64,000 bases of DNA, from NCBI RefSeq assembly GCF_007567505.1, contig NZ_CP041783.1, forward strand, positions 4,154,001 through 4,218,000, in the 5' to 3' direction. This stretch comes from Shewanella donghaensis. GTDB taxonomy: Bacteria > Pseudomonadota > Gammaproteobacteria > Enterobacterales > Shewanellaceae. The notes below the pieces were generated by a model. The model was not told the origin of the DNA. It did not search any database and was given only the letters and a program-made list of their open reading frames with translations. Both the position numbers and the translations under genes were made by a program. Position 1 is the first letter of the stretch. Every line of letters begins with the position of its first letter. Below are positions 9,301 to 17,977 of the stretch, piece after piece.

Positions 9301-10780
9301 GGCTAACTCCAGATACAGTCAAGATAGCTTTCGCCAATTCATAAACGGGCTGTGGGTGGATGAACATAATCAAGCAGCCTAATGATGTGATCGTTAATGC
9401 AATCAAAGAGGGCAATGGCGCTTCTTTGATCGCGCTATTTTCTGGCTTCTCGCCCTTACCAGGGAAAAATGCATGATAAGGGATAGGCAGTAGGTAGGCG
9501 ATATTGAGTAAAGAGCTGAGCATCAAGGTGACCATGACGACCCAATAGCCTGTTTCTACGGTAGCCATCAATAGGAACCATTTACTCCATGTTCCGCCTG
9601 CTGGTGGCACGCCGATAATACTAAGGCTGCCAATGAAAAAAGCGGCCATGGTGATTGGCATCGTATAACCTATGCCGCGCATCTCGCTGACCTTAGATTT
9701 ATGACAAGCCACCAAAATAGCACCAGCACAAAAGAACAAGGTGATTTTGCCAAAGGCGTGGGAGGCAATATGCATAGCGCTCCCGATAACACCTGATGAG
9801 GTCGCCAGCAGTGCTCCGATAGTGATATAGCCCAATTGACTCACAGTAGAGTAGGCCAATCTGGCTTTTAAGTTGTCTTGTCGCATCGCTATTATTGAGG
9901 CGACTAATACTGAGAACGTCGCTAAGTACAGCAAAAACTCTGTGGTGGGCAGAGTGGGTAATAAGTCGAGTCCAAAAATAAAAATACAGACTTTGAGTAC
10001 CGTAAATACTCCCGCTTTTACCACCGCCACAGCATGCAACAGGGCGCTTACGGGTGTGGGTGCAACCATGGCTGCAGGTAGCCAGCGATGAAAGGGCATA
10101 ATGGCTGCTTTACCAATACCAAATATAAATAGCACTAAGATAGCGCCTGCGAGAGTGGTATCAACATTGTCGTCAAACACTCCGCCTGCGGTAAATTCAA
10201 GAGTGCCGCTGGTCAACCAAGTTAATACAATGGCTAACAGGAAGAAGGCGATTGAGGTGCTAAGTAAAATACCAAGGTAGACACGACCACCTTGTTTCGC
10301 TTTGTCTGTACCCGCATGTGTGACCAGCGGATAGGTTGATAGCGTTATTACTTCATAAAAGATAAATAGGGTAAATAGGTTGGCTGAAAAGGCCAGCCCC
10401 ATAACCGCACTAATGGCTAAAGCGAAGCAAATGTAGAAGCGGGTTTGGTTATCTTCTCCATGACCACGCATATAGCCAATGGCATAAATGGTGGTAATTA
10501 GCCAAAGAAAACTGGCCACTAGCGCGAACAACATCCCTAATGGTTCAACAACAAAGCTTATCTCTAAGCCTGGCATAAGCTCCCACCAAGAGACCTCAAT
10601 GCTCTCTCCGGCCTTAAGCGCTTGGTAGAGGTTTATCACGCAATAAAGTACCGCAAGACTGATACTGATGGTGACAGCCTCACGAAGATTAGGTTTCTTT
10701 CCTGTCACTGCTATTGCAAAGGTTGCCAGCAGAGGCAATAGGATAGTTAGCTGTAACATCAGCGCTAAAGATGGATTCAT
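9290..10780 (-). CDS. Mrp/Nuo-type antiporter subunit (second MrpD-like)
   Basis: 496-residue, roughly 14-helix membrane protein of the NuoM/MrpD family. Visible family residues are Glu in LFIFYEVITLSTYPLVTHAG, Lys in GIGKAAIMPFHRWLPAAM, Lys in AVVKAGVFTVLK and Lys in TWSKWFLLMATVE, so the internal proton path looks complete. The HRWLP motif is closer to NuoM/NuoL-type than to classical MrpD. Its start overlaps the stop of mrpD by four bases (ATGA). It probably acts as an extra ion-translocating module. Confidence 0.9.
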   Translation of the reverse strand: MNPSLALMLQLTILLPLLATFAIAVTGKKPNLREAVTISISLAVLYCVINLYQALKAGESIEVSWWELMPGLEISFVVEPLGMLFALVASFLWLITTIYAIGYMRGHGEDNQTRFYICFALAISAVMGLAFSANLFTLFIFYEVITLSTYPLVTHAGTDKAKQGGRVYLGILLSTSIAFFLLAIVLTWLTSGTLEFTAGGVFDDNVDTTLAGAILVLFIFGIGKAAIMPFHRWLPAAMVAPTPVSALLHAVAVVKAGVFTVLKVCIFIFGLDLLPTLPTTEFLLYLATFSVLVASIIAMRQDNLKARLAYSTVSQLGYITIGALLATSSGVIGSAMHIASHAFGKITLFFCAGAILVACHKSKVSEMRGIGYTMPITMAAFFIGSLSIIGVPPAGGTWSKWFLLMATVETGYWVVMVTLMLSSLLNIAYLLPIPYHAFFPGKGEKPENSAIKEAPLPSLIALTITSLGCLIMFIHPQPVYELAKAILTVSGVSHGQ

Positions 10781-12255
10781 GGGGTTATTCCAAACAAGCT
10801 TTGAGAAGCCGCCTGTGCCACTTGCACACTCAGGCGAGTATCGATACCGAAATAGATATTAGCGATGACGAGAACCCAAATAGGACCGAGGAATGTCCAA
10901 GGTGCCTCTTCGACCGTATCGCGCCCGGGCAGTGGTGGCCTAAAGTAAGCCATTTCCACAATTCGCCAGATATAGACAATTGCCAGTAACGAGCCCAATA
11001 GGATAAGTACGGCAACTGGCCACATACCGGCTTCCACACTGGCGATAAGCAGATACCATTTGCTGATAAAGCCGACGGTTAATGGCACGCCAATAAGACT
11101 TAACCCGCCGATGACAATGGCTGCCATAGTTAATGGCATTTGTCGCCCTAAGCCTTGGAATTGACTCAATTGAACGCTGCCGATGCGGTACATTACGGCG
11201 CCTAATGCTAAAAATAGGGCGCTTTTCATTAAGGCATGGTTAAACAGATGCAGTAATGTTGCCATCACGCCTGTGCTGGTATTAATGGAGTAACCGATGA
11301 TCATATAGCCGACTTGCGCGATACTTGAGTAGGCCAAGATATGTTTAACATTTTGCTGATATATCGCGGTGATAGAAGCAACAAAAACGCCCACCAATCC
11401 GAGCACCATTAAAATGCTTTGTAAGGGGAGGGTGGTAAACGAGAAACTGATGCCAAATACGGTAAAAGTAAATCGGATCAGTAAGTAGACTGCAACCTTT
11501 GTCGAGGTAGCCGCTAAAAACGCCGTTACTATTGAAGGTGCGTAGGCATAAGCATTAGGCAACCACAGGTGGAGTGGGAATAGAGCCAGCTTCAAGCAGA
11601 TGCCGACAATTAAGAAGGCGAATGCGGCAAACACTGTGCGGGTATGGCCAACATCAACTAATCTGATGGCGAGATCGCTCATGTTTAGCGTGCCCGTCAT
11701 TTGATAGAGCATGCCGATACCAATCAAAATAAAGGTGGCACCAATGGTTCCCATAATCAGGTATTGGAAAGCGGCCCAAAGTGCACGTCTGTCATTACCT
11801 AAGGCGATTAAGGCATAGGCAGACAAGGATGAAATCTCTAAAAATACAAACACATTAAATGCATCGCCAGTCGCCACGATGCCGTACATGCCTGTTAAAG
11901 ATAGCAGGTAGAGGCTATAAAATAGGGTGTGGCGGTCTTCACTCAATTCTTTTTGAATGCTGGTGTTTGCGGCAAACATCACCACTGTAGCAATGCTCGA
12001 GATAATCAGCAGTAAAAAGGCATTGAGTTTATCTATGCGGAATTCAATCCCCCAAGGTGCTTCCCAGCCCCCAAGTTCGTAGATAATGGTCCCAGATTTC
12101 ATGACTTCTATCAGCAATAGTATGCTGTTGACACAAGTCGCAGCACAGACCAATAGGGAAAATATCCACACCAGTTTTGAACGGTTTAAGAACCAGCATA
12201 ATGGTGCAGCCATTAGCGGCACCACGACTTGTAAAATAGGCAGGTGAGCTAACAC
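10777..12255 (-). CDS. mrpD: Cation/proton antiporter subunit D
   Basis: 492-residue polytopic subunit. The family signature is strong: Glu in FVFLEISSLSAYALIALG, Lys and His in LKLALFPLHLWLPNAYAYAP, Lys in TSTKVAVYLLIR, and Lys in GFISKWYLLIASVE. Length fits MrpD (about 490-500). Start is GTG at 12255, overlapping the TAG of mrpC; no other start fits the coupling. It is the proton-translocating core of a Mrp/Mbh-type membrane arm. Confidence 0.92.
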   Translation of the reverse strand: MLAHLPILQVVVPLMAAPLCWFLNRSKLVWIFSLLVCAATCVNSILLLIEVMKSGTIIYELGGWEAPWGIEFRIDKLNAFLLLIISSIATVVMFAANTSIQKELSEDRHTLFYSLYLLSLTGMYGIVATGDAFNVFVFLEISSLSAYALIALGNDRRALWAAFQYLIMGTIGATFILIGIGMLYQMTGTLNMSDLAIRLVDVGHTRTVFAAFAFLIVGICLKLALFPLHLWLPNAYAYAPSIVTAFLAATSTKVAVYLLIRFTFTVFGISFSFTTLPLQSILMVLGLVGVFVASITAIYQQNVKHILAYSSIAQVGYMIIGYSINTSTGVMATLLHLFNHALMKSALFLALGAVMYRIGSVQLSQFQGLGRQMPLTMAAIVIGGLSLIGVPLTVGFISKWYLLIASVEAGMWPVAVLILLGSLLAIVYIWRIVEMAYFRPPLPGRDTVEEAPWTFLGPIWVLVIANIYFGIDTRLSVQVAQAASQSLFGITP

Positions 12256-12617
12256 TATGATTCTTCCTCGTTTAGCTGATCTAGTTTTTGTATTTCATCT
12301 TCTTCGACACAGCCATATGATTCTTTGATTCTGATGACCAGTGCCAGACCCAGCGCGGTAGTAGCAATACCTACCACAATGGCGGTAAGGATTAACACAT
12401 GGGGCAGAGGATTAGAGTAGTCGCTGATCCCTTCAGCTAAGATGGGGGCGCTGCCACGTTCAACTACGCCTACGCTGATATAAAAGATAAATACCGAGGT
12501 TTGAAAAATAGTGAGTCCAACCAGCTTCTTAACCAAGTTGCCATGGGCGATAACGATATAAAAACCAATCATCATCAGCAAAATTGCGATCCAATAGTTA
12601 TAGAGTCCGAGAAACAT
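12255..12617 (-). CDS. mrpC: Cation/proton antiporter subunit C (NuoK-like)
   Basis: About 120 residues with three predicted membrane segments, of the MrpC/NuoK family. Seen: YNYWIAILLMMIGFYIVI, then GLTIFQTSVFIFYISVGV, and the family PHVLILTAIVVGIATTALGLAL segment with an acidic tail. The start chosen is ATG 12617 after an AGGGGAGCAGG ribosome site; an in-frame ATG at 12671 would add 18 polar residues lying over the end of the MrpB-like gene. Overlaps that gene by 20 bases and mrpD at its stop. Confidence 0.9.
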   Translation of the reverse strand: MFLGLYNYWIAILLMMIGFYIVIAHGNLVKKLVGLTIFQTSVFIFYISVGVVERGSAPILAEGISDYSNPLPHVLILTAIVVGIATTALGLALVIRIKESYGCVEEDEIQKLDQLNEEES

Positions 12618-13593
12618 CCTGCTCCCCTTTTTGTTTGTTATTGTTTTGAATGGCTTGTCTGCGGGCGTCAAAGTTAAAAAAGATGCTCAGCATGACCGAT
12701 GCGACCGTGATACCTACCCCTAATTCAATCACCAGTATCCCAATATGTTGACCCGCAATAGGATCATCAGCTAACACATTATAATCTAAGAAGTTTGCTC
12801 CATTTATCATAGAAACAACCCCTACAGAGGCGTAGAGCAAAAGTCCCACCGCAGCGAGCAGTTGAATTAGCGATGGATTAAATACCTTTTGTGCAGTATC
12901 TAAACCAAATAGCATGGTGTAGAGAATAATTGCAGCTGCGAAGATCACGCCTGCTTGGAAGCCCCCGCCAGGACCAAAGTCACCATGAAATTGAACATAT
13001 AAAGCAAACAACAAGATGAAAGGGATAAGGGCTTTACTGACGACACGCACAACCATATGGCGCTCATGCATCTGCTCTTCGGTGGCTTCATCTGATGGGC
13101 TCTTTTTACGGCGCCTTGGCAGTGATAACAATGAAAGCACACCAATGCCTGCGGTAAAAATAACGGCGACTTCACCTAAGGTATCAAATGCACGGTAGCT
13201 GCCTAAAACAGAAGTCACAATATTAGGGACGCCGACTTCCTGCATTGAGTCATTAATATAACGAGGAGCAACATGTTGATGCACAGGGGCATCAGGATCG
13301 CCAAAATAAGGCATATCCATGGTGCCGTAAATCAGCATGCTACCAGTGACTAGTACCACAAATAGTGCCAGAAAGGGTTTATGGCGTTTTGGCGCTTCTG
13401 TTCGACCTGTGATGGTAATGGCCGCCAACATGAGTAAGCCAGATATTCCCGCGCCCACTGAAGCTTCGGTAAAAGCCACGTCCACAGCGTCAAGTACCAC
13501 GAAAAAACAGGCTGATAATAAGCCATAAATGCCGCTTAACATGACAACCGCTAATAGATCTCTGGTGCGAACGATTGCGATGGCGATGACCAC
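12598..13593 (-). CDS. Fused MrpA C-terminal/DUF4040 and MrpB subunit
   Basis: At least 331 residues combining three modules. The DUF4040 part (residues about 5-65) contains RDLLAVVMLSGIYGLLSA and DVAFTEASVGAG. The middle part (about 95-160) is the MbhE/MrpA-tail type, with NIVTSVLGSYRAFDTLGEV. The MnhB-type domain (about 180-310) has HGDFGPGGGFQAGVIFAA. In Bacillus-type Mrp the first two are part of MrpA; here they are fused to MrpB instead. The GTG at 13593 is a minimal start: the frame continues upstream with a hydrophobic stretch expected for the first helix (to an ATC codon at 13632 placed behind GGAGGG). The true N-terminus is therefore probably 13 residues longer. Confidence 0.88.
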   Translation of the reverse strand: MVIAIAIVRTRDLLAVVMLSGIYGLLSACFFVVLDAVDVAFTEASVGAGISGLLMLAAITITGRTEAPKRHKPFLALFVVLVTGSMLIYGTMDMPYFGDPDAPVHQHVAPRYINDSMQEVGVPNIVTSVLGSYRAFDTLGEVAVIFTAGIGVLSLLSLPRRRKKSPSDEATEEQMHERHMVVRVVSKALIPFILLFALYVQFHGDFGPGGGFQAGVIFAAAIILYTMLFGLDTAQKVFNPSLIQLLAAVGLLLYASVGVVSMINGANFLDYNVLADDPIAGQHIGILVIELGVGITVASVMLSIFFNFDARRQAIQNNNKQKGEQDVSRTL

Positions 13594-13619
13594 TAAAAAT
13601 ATTAACAGTATTATATCAA

Positions 13620-13961
13620 CTAAGGCTTCGATGGCGTGTTCCCTCCCTCATCATCAGGCTTAGCCTGAAGCGGTAACAGGCCATTATGCAGTGCTGCTTT
13701 TGCTAATGCATGACTGGCAGATGGGTTGATAAATAGCGTACACAGTAAGATCAAAATCAGCTTCATGAGCACTAAGCCATTGGGGCTTTGTAGCATTAAG
13801 CCAATCAGCACTAAACTTACACCTAAGGTATCGGTAACGCTTGCAGCATGCATACGGGTGTAAAAGTCAGGAAAACGTATAATCCCTATTCCACCAGAAA
13901 AGCACAGGAAGCAGCCAATTAGCAGGCATAAACCACTGCTTATTTCGAGTAATAAGTTCAT
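13620..13961 (-). CDS. mrpG: Cation/proton antiporter subunit G
   Basis: 113-residue MrpG/MnhG-family protein with three membrane segments and the family motif GGIGIIRFPDFYTRMHAASVTDTLG. The tail is polar and Gly/Asp-rich. Starts at ATG 13961, overlapping mrpF by four bases. Belongs to the small EFG module that forms the ion-access part of Mrp complexes. Confidence 0.93.
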   Translation of the reverse strand: MNLLLEISSGLCLLIGCFLCFSGGIGIIRFPDFYTRMHAASVTDTLGVSLVLIGLMLQSPNGLVLMKLILILLCTLFINPSASHALAKAALHNGLLPLQAKPDDEGGNTPSKP

Positions 13962-14254
13962 TTGTTACTCTCCTTGTTTGAATGGGTTTCATAAGGAGTG
14001 ATTTTGAACTCGGCTGAATCTGAATAACGTAACACACCGATAACACTGATAAAGTTAATTAGGGCATAGACGAGGGCAATGTCGAGAAACTCTGGGCGTC
14101 CCATTAAAAAGCCCAAAACTGAAATCAGCAGAATGGCTTTAGTGCCAAAAAAATTGAAGGCTAAAATGCGATCGTACAGGGTAGGGCCGACGATACAGCG
14201 AATTATCGCAAGCAACATAACAACAAGAATGGCGATTGTGGCAGCAGCTAACAT
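13958..14254 (-). CDS. mrpF: Cation/proton antiporter subunit F
   Basis: 98-residue MrpF/MnhF protein: three hydrophobic segments with the family motif VGPTLYDRILAFNFFGTKAI. Its ATG shares a base with the stop of mrpE (TAATG), and it overlaps mrpG at the other end, indicating translational coupling across E-F-G. Confidence 0.93.
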   Translation of the reverse strand: MLAAATIAILVVMLLAIIRCIVGPTLYDRILAFNFFGTKAILLISVLGFLMGRPEFLDIALVYALINFISVIGVLRYSDSAEFKITPYETHSNKESNK

Positions 14255-14754
14255 TAGTCTTCAAGCTCCCTTACCCGGCGATCCATCTCTCCGGTTTTTA
14301 GTGTGTCGATATCATCCTTATGTAAAGCATGAACAGTGAGTTGATCCTCAATCAAGTCAATTGCTACGGTTCCTGGGGTGAGGGTTATAGAGTTGGCGTA
14401 GATGACTTTATTTATATCTGAACACTGACGAGTGTCTATCGTGGTGAGTGTTGGCTTGATGCTCTTATTACCCATCCAAATATGTTTAACCACACTGATG
14501 TTGGATAGAATCACCTGTTTGACTAACCACAGGGTGTACTTTGCCATATTGACGTTGAGACGAATTGGGTGAGTTTCCTGGTCGATAACATCCATTTTTT
14601 GGGCGATATAAAGAACCAGCATGATTGAACCCGCACCCAGTGATAATAAAAGGGGGTTACTGTAATTTGAATTAATCCACCAAAAAAGAGCAAGTGTTAA
14701 TATCAGGCTAAGCCTATGGCTTGGAACAAAACTGCTTTTATTTTTTTTATTCAT
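14254..14754 (-). CDS. mrpE: Cation/proton antiporter subunit E, first gene of operon
   Basis: 166-residue MrpE/MnhE protein. It has two or three N-terminal membrane segments, then a cytoplasmic part with the family segments NSITLTPGTVAIDLIEDQL and TVHALHKDD. First gene of a tightly overlapping operon of nine genes running to 7239. The ribosome site is poor. The operon promoter should lie in 14755-14836, where no clear -35/-10 pair was identified. Confidence 0.92.
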   Translation of the reverse strand: MNKKNKSSFVPSHRLSLILTLALFWWINSNYSNPLLLSLGAGSIMLVLYIAQKMDVIDQETHPIRLNVNMAKYTLWLVKQVILSNISVVKHIWMGNKSIKPTLTTIDTRQCSDINKVIYANSITLTPGTVAIDLIEDQLTVHALHKDDIDTLKTGEMDRRVRELED

Positions 14755-14836
14755 ATTGATTAATACTTTGTGTTAGTTAATTGCTGTTTAAAACATAGCG
14801 TGTCTTAAAATTATTACTTTTGGCTGTATTAACCCG

Positions 14837-15289
14837 TTAGTCATCTTGTTCGCATGACGACTCTTTGACTAATGCTTGATAAATTTGGCTTTGCAACCCT
14901 TGCAAAGAGTTAGTCGATGACGACAGTTCGTTAATCGTTCTATCGACTATTCGTTCAAGTAGCTGATCACGAGTTACATTAGCTGGTATGCATAGTTCTG
15001 TTGGGGCTTTTTTTGATGTCAGGTTACCGACTCGAGTGCGGTAAGCTCTGTCTGCAAATCCTTCTGAACCTTTTCTAAGCTCAAACTGTTGAGTGTTGTT
15101 GAATGAGCCAGCAAGAAATCCCTGAATATAGTAGGCGCAGGGCTTAGTTGAAATGGCTGTAGATTCTTTGTTTAGCGACATGCAGGACGATAGAACTGAT
15201 TGTTCTTCGTTATTAGCGTTATTTGAGGCGGCAGATTGCGAAAAAGTGAGAGTAAATGTTAATAGCGCTAAGAGTTGGATGATTCGCAT
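14837..15289 (-). CDS. Secreted Rap1a/Tai-like protein
   Basis: 150 residues with a Sec signal peptide (residues 1-21, ending SAAS). The mature part has four Cys (about 36, 51, 98 and 146), enough for two disulfides. The segments CAYYIQGFLAG and ELCIPANVTRDQLLERIVDR resemble the Rap1a/Tai family, whose known members include immunity proteins against type VI secretion amidases. No T6SS effector gene lies nearby, so the immunity role is not supported by context. Ribosome site AAGGGG lies five bases before the ATG. Transcribed towards mrpE with an 82-base gap; cotranscription is possible. Confidence 0.65.
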   Translation of the reverse strand: MRIIQLLALLTFTLTFSQSAASNNANNEEQSVLSSCMSLNKESTAISTKPCAYYIQGFLAGSFNNTQQFELRKGSEGFADRAYRTRVGNLTSKKAPTELCIPANVTRDQLLERIVDRTINELSSSTNSLQGLQSQIYQALVKESSCEQDD

Positions 15290-15727
15290 ATAAACCCCTT
15301 TATTTTATAATTCTATTCATTGCAAATTCACCTATTGAACGTATCGGTGCAGTATTCATTAGGTACTTTTTAAGCTTCGTATAGTTAATATAAGTTTGCT
15401 GTGAGGTCCCAAAATGCTTGCAGCGTTCAAACTAATAATGCAATCGTCTTGATTAACATAGGCTGCACGACAAGCGGGTTTTCACTTAACATTTTATTAA
15501 TTTTTATTTAACCTTTATCGTTCTTTTATAACATAAATCGTTTGGATTTAAACACTAAGTAGGTGTAAACAGCGTTTTTTTTTGTTATTTCGAAAATATT
15601 CCAAGTTATGTACCCACCTACTAACTGGGTTTATTAACTTGGTTTTTTACATTTTTTTTGGATAGAAAAGAGGTGTTAATGAGCTATGAATTAGGCTCCT
15701 GAGCTCGATAACTTGTGAATTCGGTTA
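15290..15727. other. Intergenic stretch without recognised features
   Basis: About 440 AT-rich bases between the secreted protein gene and the YrhK-like gene. No reading frame, RNA gene or clear terminator was identified. Confidence 0.4.
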
Positions 15728-16444
15728 CTATGACTGCTGAAGTTTTGCTATATGACCTTGTATTAATAAGTACGCCCGCCAATAATTAAACACCCCGCCT
15801 AATAAGAATAAAAGGCTGCCAATCATATATTGCCAAGCAAGGAAATTAAGAATTAGTAAATGATCGTTTGGCGATTCAAATGCCCATAAATAAGGTATAG
15901 AGGCCATGCCGTAAAGTACTGAACCGACAATAAAACAAATTGAAGTGAGATTCATCAACTGCAGTAATTTTACCGTATCGGCTTTAATAATCAGAAAGAC
16001 ATTAGCCGCTGCCCCAACAACAAATAGCATACTGCCAATGATAAACAGCCAGGTACTTATTAACGGCCAACCGACTTGAGGGAAGCTGGTGAGACGGCCA
16101 AACACAAAACATAGGGTACCTAAAAGATAAGATGCCCCTGCAAAATACTCTAATATTTCATCGGGGTTATGTGTGGTATGACTTTTCCAATAACGCCTTA
16201 TTTCGGCCATATCATGAAGATTCACCACTAAGTAAGTTAGCGATGCAGCTAGAAAAATATAACCACCGATATTTGCATATTCTGCTCGACTTGGAAAAAA
16301 GAAGAAACTGCCAATAACAAAAAGGATACCACCGAGTTTATAAGCAATAGCATTGATTGTTTCCCAGCGAAATTGCGCTCTAAGGGCTTTTTTATCGGCG
16401 GTGAGATTTAAAATACGTCGTCTATTTGAAAAAACATGTGGCAT
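15728..16444 (-). CDS. YrhK-domain-like membrane protein
   Basis: 238 residues, almost entirely hydrophobic, about seven or eight membrane segments. Three similar units each contain a GxxLFxxGSxxFF-type helix: GGILFVIGSFFFFPS, WLFIIGSMLFVVGAAAN, and QYMIGSLLFLLGGVFNYWRA. This pattern fits the YrhK-like family, present here as a tandem array. Function is unknown. It is a single-gene unit on the minus strand, divergent from the MetF-like gene. Confidence 0.7.
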   Translation of the reverse strand: MPHVFSNRRRILNLTADKKALRAQFRWETINAIAYKLGGILFVIGSFFFFPSRAEYANIGGYIFLAASLTYLVVNLHDMAEIRRYWKSHTTHNPDEILEYFAGASYLLGTLCFVFGRLTSFPQVGWPLISTWLFIIGSMLFVVGAAANVFLIIKADTVKLLQLMNLTSICFIVGSVLYGMASIPYLWAFESPNDHLLILNFLAWQYMIGSLLFLLGGVFNYWRAYLLIQGHIAKLQQS

Positions 16445-16820
16445 AAATTGATTGTCTCAGTTGGTTGTTATCGTTTTAATGAACTGCATGCCATATCGGT
16501 TGAGTTAGTTCTCGCTATTAACGCTATTTTTACCCATTAACAACCCTTTATACGAATCCCACATGAAGGAGCCCACCCTTCAAAAAATTCAAAATATTTC
16601 GGATTAATTAATAGTGTAGCAACAGATCTAGAACTTACTAACGGGATAAATCCCCCAACCAAATTGGAACATGGCATCTATGGCTAACATCAAAAATAAC
16701 CCTGTTTGATCGTTTTCTAACCTAGTTTGTTTAAGCATTACAAAAAATCATCTTATTCAGCCTTAACAACGGCCACTTTTTAAGACACAATGGATATAAC
16801 ATCCATCTAGACGGCTAAAC
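16445..16820. other. Divergent promoter region
   Basis: 376 bases between two divergently transcribed genes. Nothing beyond expected promoters was recognised, and no sharp operator was identified. Confidence 0.4.
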
Positions 16821-17795
16821 ATGAAGAAGTCATTGAAACAGCGTTCATCCGATCATCACCGTGGGATTTACTTTATTGGTACAACCCCACCAAAAATCGA
16901 TACAGATTTCGAATCGGTCAGTACTATCGCTGATAAGTTGTTAGCCCGCCTTGATGAGATTAGTTTTGATGGTTTGATCATTTACGATATTCAAGATGAA
17001 ACCAGCCGCATTGATACCCCAAGGCCTTTTCCGTTTAAAGCTACCCATGATTCTGGCACTTATGCCCAACTGATTAATCAAAAGTCAGGTAAGCCTGTTA
17101 TTGCCTATAAGAGTGTTGCTGGCCTTGATGAAAAAGGGTTTAGTGAATGGTTATCCCGCGCTTGGTATCAAAATAATGTCAGAGATATAGTGCTGGTGGG
17201 CTCGCCATCGACTCAGGTTGCAAGCTCATTACCGTTAAATGACGCTTACCAAGTGTTATCCGAACATTCAAAAGAGTTTTACCTCGGTGGGGTGGCCATT
17301 GCTGAGCGCCATTTAAGTAAAAAGAATGAACACATCCGTCTATTAGGTAAGGCGACTAAAGGCTGTGAGTATTATATTACTCAGGCGGTGTATAACGCCG
17401 AAGCCACTATTGATATGTTAACGAGCTACGCAGAAGAGTGTGAGCTCAATAATATTAAGCCGAATAGGATAATTCTAACATTCTCACCTTGCGGCAGTGC
17501 TAAAACCTTAGAGTTTATTAACTGGTTAGGCGTCTCTGTTCCCGAAGCTACCAGTGAGCGTATTTTGTCGGCAGCGGATCCTCTGTATGAGTCAATTAAG
17601 GTTAATCACAGTAATTTGCTGAAAATTTTAGACGCCGTTATTTCTCTTAATATTCCATTAGGATTGAATATTGAAAGCTTAACCAACCGTAAAACTGAAA
17701 TTGATGCGTCTATTTTGATGTACAAACTACTCAAGGGCACAATGGATCAAGCCTTAGCCCAACATCAAATAGATCAATTTGTGTTAAACAAATAA
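16821..17795 (+). CDS. Methylenetetrahydrofolate reductase-like protein
   Basis: 324 residues with the TIM-barrel layout of the MetF family. Near the N-terminus IYFIGTTPPK is followed by a phrase FDGLIIYDIQDE, later VRDIVLVGSPS and LLGKATKGCEYYITQAVYNAEAT, which corresponds to the MetF segment where a Gln contacts folate. It is longer and more diverged than E. coli MetF (about 296). It stands alone, not beside other methionine or one-carbon genes. It may bind FAD and folate, but a specialised role different from methionine synthesis is likely; the substrate is not shown by the sequence. Confidence 0.65.
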   Translation: MKKSLKQRSSDHHRGIYFIGTTPPKIDTDFESVSTIADKLLARLDEISFDGLIIYDIQDETSRIDTPRPFPFKATHDSGTYAQLINQKSGKPVIAYKSVAGLDEKGFSEWLSRAWYQNNVRDIVLVGSPSTQVASSLPLNDAYQVLSEHSKEFYLGGVAIAERHLSKKNEHIRLLGKATKGCEYYITQAVYNAEATIDMLTSYAEECELNNIKPNRIILTFSPCGSAKTLEFINWLGVSVPEATSERILSAADPLYESIKVNHSNLLKILDAVISLNIPLGLNIESLTNRKTEIDASILMYKLLKGTMDQALAQHQIDQFVLNK

Positions 17796-17929
17796 TCTCT
17801 CAGCAGTTCAAACTATCCTTATGAGTGTTAACTCATCATAGGGCTAGGTTGGCAAATAGTTATCTTCAAACTCCTGTAAAAATTGTTAATCATCCATTTA
17901 AATCAGTGATAGATATTAGCTATTAAAAT

Positions 17930-17959
17930 GGGATCAGCTTCTGACCCCTGATATTTTTT
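17930..17959 (+). terminator. Possible rho-independent terminator
   Basis: GGGATCAG-CTT-CTGACCCC followed shortly by ATATTTTTT. The stem has one bulged base on each side. Placed 135 bases after the MetF-like gene, and directly before the convergent DUF3360 gene end. Confidence 0.55.
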
Positions 17960-17977
17960 AATGATAATAAATTCGCA

